From the NCBI GenBank assembly GCA_903953615.1, contig CAJBKH010000191.1, positions 1-24,359 of the forward strand: a stretch of 24,359 nt of DNA. Reading direction: 5' to 3'. Source of the DNA: an uncultured Bacteroidota bacterium (lineage in GTDB: Bacteria > Bacteroidota > Bacteroidia > NS11-12g > UBA955). Under the pieces are notes generated by a model. The model was not told the origin of the DNA. It saw nothing but the letters and a program-made list of their open reading frames with translations, and did no database searches. Below, piece by piece: positions 21,859 through 24,359 of the stretch (position 1 is the first letter of the stretch; each line of letters starts with the position of its first letter). The position numbers and the translations under genes were made by a program.

Positions 21859-23706
21859 ATGGAGCGTAACGAACTATTAGCCAAATCCGAAGAAGAATTG
21901 AAAGTGATTGGCAATGCAATTGGGGTTGAAAAAGCCCTTGAAATGAACAAAGAGCAATTAATTGAAGCCATTGTTTTATTGGAAGCTGGGAACAAATCCA
22001 CTGAAAATAAACCTAAAAAGCAAAGAATTGTTAAACCAAAAGTACCTGTTGCAAAAACAAACGAAAACCAATTTCAAAAATCTGAAAACAAGCAACGAAC
22101 ACCACCTATTCAAAATGAGGTAACAACTTCTATAAATGATGAAATTGCCCAATTTGAACAACCAATTATTGAAATAAATGAAGCCGAAAATAGTGTAGTA
22201 TTAGAAAGCACTGAAGCGCCGATTGTTGTAGAAACTAATCAAAGTAATAGCGATATAGTTATTACTGAAAGTGATGTAAAGCCTGTAGAACCGACGCCTG
22301 TAAAACAACACCAACGCAATCAAAATCACCCTAACAACAAAGAAAACAACAACAGGGACAATAATAATAGGGACAATAATAACAGGGACAACAACAACAG
22401 AGACAATAATAACCGCGAGCATAATAACAAGGAGACTCCTAATGCTAACCCCAATGCTAACCCCAATAACAACGCGAATAATAACAATAACGAAGAGCAT
22501 AAACAAAGACAACTAGAGCGCGAAAGACAAGAGAAAGAGCGTCAAGAGAAAGAAGCCGCTAAAAGAGATAGACTTCAGCAATTATTAGATTTAGAAGGTG
22601 TAATTACCACCCAAGGTGTTTTAGAAATTGTACCAGATGGTTTCGGCTTTTTGCGTTCGCCAGATTACAATTACCAAGCGTCTCCAGATGATGTATACCT
22701 AGCGCCAAATCAAATTCGTTCAAATGGATTAAAAACTGGTGATACCATTTTATGTTCCATTCGTCCGCCAAAAGAAGGCGAAAAATATTTTGCCATGGTA
22801 AAAGTTGAACGCATTAATGGTAAAACAATCGAGGAAATCAGAGACCGTGTGAGCTTTGAACATTTAACACCATTGTTCCCTTCTGAAAAATTAAACCTAG
22901 TTGATAAAAGAGACAACTATAGTACACGTATCATAGACATTGTCTCACCTATTGGTAAAGGCCAAAGAGGACTCATTGTGGCACAGCCTAAAACGGGTAA
23001 GACGCAATTACTAAAAAGTCTTGCCAATGCCATTGCAACGAACCACCCAGAGGTGTACATGATTATATTGTTGATTGATGAGCGTCCGGAAGAGGTTACA
23101 GATATGGCCCGCAGTGTAAAAGCTGAGGTGGTAGCAAGTACTTTTGATGAGCCCGCAGACAAACATGTTAAACTCGCCAATATTGTCTTAGAGAAAGCAA
23201 AAAGATTAACTGAAACTGGTCATGATGTAGTGATACTTCTTGATTCAATTACACGTTTGGCGAGGGCTTATAACACAGTACAACCAGCTTCTGGCAAAAT
23301 ATTATCTGGAGGTGTTGATGCCAATGCTTTACAAAAACCAAAACGATTCTTCGGTGCGGCCCGTAATATTGAAAATGGCGGCTCGTTAACCATCATTGCT
23401 ACTGCGTTAACAGAAACAGGTAGTAAAATGGATGAGGTTATTTTTGAAGAATTCAAAGGTACAGGTAACATGGAATTACAATTAGATCGCAAATTGAGTA
23501 ATAAACGCATCTACCCTGCCATCGATATTGTAGCTTCTAGCACACGTAGAGAAGACATGTTGCTTGACAAGAGTACATTACAAAAAATGTGGGTGCTTCG
23601 CAATCACTTAGCTGACATGAACAGCGAAGAAGCAATGAAGACCATGATGAAGTACATGGAAGGCACCAAAGACAACAACGAGTTTTTAGTTAGCATGAAT
23701 GGTTAA
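21859..23706 (+). CDS. rho: Transcription termination factor Rho with Asn-rich insertion
   Basis: The protein has 615 residues, against about 420 for E. coli Rho. Residues 1-45 are the Rho_N helical domain. Residues about 48-240 are a low-complexity insertion: acidic first, then Asn-rich with four R-D-N-N-N units (166-185), N-A-N-P repeats and a charged R/E/Q stretch. Residues 245-320 are the cold-shock-type RNA-binding domain (G-F-G-F-L-R-S). The ATPase follows with Walker A Q-P-K-T-G-K-T near 375, Walker B V-I-L-L-D-S near 458, and Q- and R-loop regions including G-G-V-D-A-N-A and F-K-G-T-G-N-M-E. Rho is a hexameric RNA helicase that ends transcription. All catalytic motifs are intact. Similar disordered insertions in Bacteroides Rho are reported to drive phase separation. 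Confidence 0.97.
   Translation: MERNELLAKSEEELKVIGNAIGVEKALEMNKEQLIEAIVLLEAGNKSTENKPKKQRIVKPKVPVAKTNENQFQKSENKQRTPPIQNEVTTSINDEIAQFEQPIIEINEAENSVVLESTEAPIVVETNQSNSDIVITESDVKPVEPTPVKQHQRNQNHPNNKENNNRDNNNRDNNNRDNNNRDNNNREHNNKETPNANPNANPNNNANNNNNEEHKQRQLERERQEKERQEKEAAKRDRLQQLLDLEGVITTQGVLEIVPDGFGFLRSPDYNYQASPDDVYLAPNQIRSNGLKTGDTILCSIRPPKEGEKYFAMVKVERINGKTIEEIRDRVSFEHLTPLFPSEKLNLVDKRDNYSTRIIDIVSPIGKGQRGLIVAQPKTGKTQLLKSLANAIATNHPEVYMIILLIDERPEEVTDMARSVKAEVVASTFDEPADKHVKLANIVLEKAKRLTETGHDVVILLDSITRLARAYNTVQPASGKILSGGVDANALQKPKRFFGAARNIENGGSLTIIATALTETGSKMDEVIFEEFKGTGNMELQLDRKLSNKRIYPAIDIVASSTRREDMLLDKSTLQKMWVLRNHLADMNSEEAMKTMMKYMEGTKDNNEFLVSMNG
22345..22428 (+). repeat. 15 bp in-frame tandem repeat within rho
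   Basis: After AAC-AAC-AAC, four consecutive 15 bp units (from 22354, 22369, 22384 and 22399) encode R-D-N-N-N with mainly third-base changes. A diverged fifth unit from 22414 encodes R-E-H-N-N. Unit length is a multiple of three, so gain or loss of units keeps the frame. It is followed by a second short repeat encoding N-A-N-P. Confidence 0.9.
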
Positions 23707-23783
23707 TTAAGGCTAAATAATTATCTGATTATCAAATAAATATCAATTGGATAAAATTTTAGCAAATTATTCATTAAAAAACA

Positions 23784-23791
23784 TACTTTTG
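23784..23791 (+). promoter_or_regulatory. Bacteroidota -7 box TACTTTTG
   Basis: A perfect TAnnTTTG element lies 20 nt before the ATG at 23812, in the 105 bp A/T-rich gap after rho. It is identical to the rpmB -7 box. No strong terminator for rho is visible in this gap. Confidence 0.6.
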
Positions 23792-23811
23792 CAAAATAAT
23801 AGATTTATAAA

Positions 23812-24033
23812 ATGTATTGGACATTAGAATTAGTATCATATTTAGATGATGCACCGTGGCCAGCCACAAAAGACGAGTTGATAGATTATGCCATTCGCTC
23901 AGGAGCTCCTATGGAAGTTGTTGAGAATTTGCAGGAACTAGAAGACGATGGTGAACCTTATGAAACCATTGAAGAAATTTGGGGTGATTATCCGATGGAT
24001 GATGACTACTTCTTTCATGAAGACGAACATTAA
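23812..24033 (+). CDS. DUF2795 family small acidic protein
   Basis: The 73-residue protein matches DUF2795: MYWTLELVSYLDDAPWPATK, then D-E-L-I-D-Y-A-I-R-S-G-A-P and V-E-N-L-Q-E-L-E-D-D-G-E-P-Y. The C-terminal 20 residues are strongly acidic (P-M-D-D-D-Y-F-F-H-E-D-E-H). The family is small, widely conserved in Bacteroidota and has no known function. It has its own promoter and converges with the gene at 24040 after 6 bp. Confidence 0.9.
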   Translation: MYWTLELVSYLDDAPWPATKDELIDYAIRSGAPMEVVENLQELEDDGEPYETIEEIWGDYPMDDDYFFHEDEH

Positions 24034-24039
24034 TTTGTT

Positions 24040-24359
24040 CTAACCAAAAAATGCCTTTTGACGTGAAGCAGTAGTCTTTACTGCCACTTCTTGGCGCTTT
24101 TCTGGCACTTCAAGTTGGATAATAGGCTTTGTTACCAATCGGTTCCAATCAGGTATTTGTGTACTAAAAGACACATTGCTTAGACCTTGTAGTCGATTTG
24201 ATTTCATCGTATTGGCCTTGATATAGGCATACCAACCACCTTCTGCTATTACAACTTCTATTAATCCTGTTTTATACCAATTCTGTACGGTTATATTCAC
24301 CTTATCAGCAGATAGTTTGTAGTTAATTTCTTCTGAACTAATAAAACCTTTCTTTAATA
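24040..24359 (-). CDS. Unrecognised protein, 5' end cut by window edge
   Basis: The leftward frame is open from the window edge to a TAG at 24040, giving at least 106 codons. A GTG at 24300 is in frame but the frame continues upstream of it (K-K-G-F-I-S-S-E-E-I-N-Y-K-L-S), so this is most likely the C-terminal part of a longer protein. The visible part alternates hydrophobic and polar residues as in a beta-rich domain (V-N-I-T-V, I-E-V-V-I, W-Y-A-Y-I) and ends in a basic tail. I see no signal peptide, membrane helix or known motif and do not assign a function. Confidence 0.6.
   Translation of the reverse strand, partial: LKKGFISSEEINYKLSADKVNITVQNWYKTGLIEVVIAEGGWYAYIKANTMKSNRLQGLSNVSFSTQIPDWNRLVTKPIIQLEVPEKRQEVAVKTTASRQKAFFG

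Noticed and set aside
22345..22428. Possible CRISPR-like array
   Set aside because: The units are 15 bp, directly adjacent without spacers, and in frame within rho.
22201..22512. Leftward hydrophobic Val/Ile-rich frame
   Set aside because: It is the antisense shadow of the Asn-rich repeat in rho: AAT/AAC codons read backwards give ATT/GTT. It has no independent support.

Overview
The window is a 24.4 kb AT-rich stretch of a Bacteroidota chromosome. This rests on several things: perfect TAnnTTTG -7 boxes in front of at least nine genes; little sign of Shine-Dalgarno sites; the rpmB-rpmG-DUF4295-ftsY-rimO cluster typical of the phylum; a BshC bacillithiol enzyme; an OmpA-type protein with calcium-binding TSP3 repeats; and a Rho factor with a long Asn-rich insertion. 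I cannot name a genus. Gene content is mostly housekeeping, with no integrase, transposase, CRISPR array, rRNA or tRNA visible. No stretch above about 175 bp lacks a gene.

Left part (1-6209): a 23S rRNA m5U methyltransferase (rlmD, 3' end outside the window) and a secreted thioredoxin-like protein with its own terminator run leftward. A DUF421/YetF membrane protein runs rightward and converges on a 470-residue protein made only of the B12-binding and G-protein chaperone parts of the fused isobutyryl-CoA mutase IcmF. Behind it, also leftward, are a Maf nucleotide pyrophosphatase and a UbiA prenyltransferase with a 3 bp gap. A rhomboid protease with a His-rich tail starts divergently from ubiA and converges on a secreted DUF1573 protein.

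Middle part (6210-14301): an M13 metallopeptidase lipoprotein, then a polysaccharide deacetylase and a GT2 glycosyltransferase that overlap by ATGA, all rightward. Facing them is a leftward block. An ECF-type sigma factor overlaps a 593-residue single-pass membrane protein that looks like its anti-sigma partner. Upstream of that pair is an MFS transporter overlapping a MiaE-type tRNA hydroxylase.

Right part (14302-24359): rpmB, rpmG and DUF4295 under a strong promoter and closed by a GNRA-loop terminator, then ftsY, rimO and bshC with 3 bp gaps. These are followed by an abundant-looking OmpA-family protein with promoter and terminator, an MCE/MlaD-type lipid transport protein, rho, a small DUF2795 protein and the 3' end of an unrecognised leftward gene.

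No clear new defence or mobile system is present. The observations most worth following are the cleanly shortened IcmF, the sigma/large anti-sigma pair with a dyad upstream, and the Rho insertion built from 15 bp tandem repeats.
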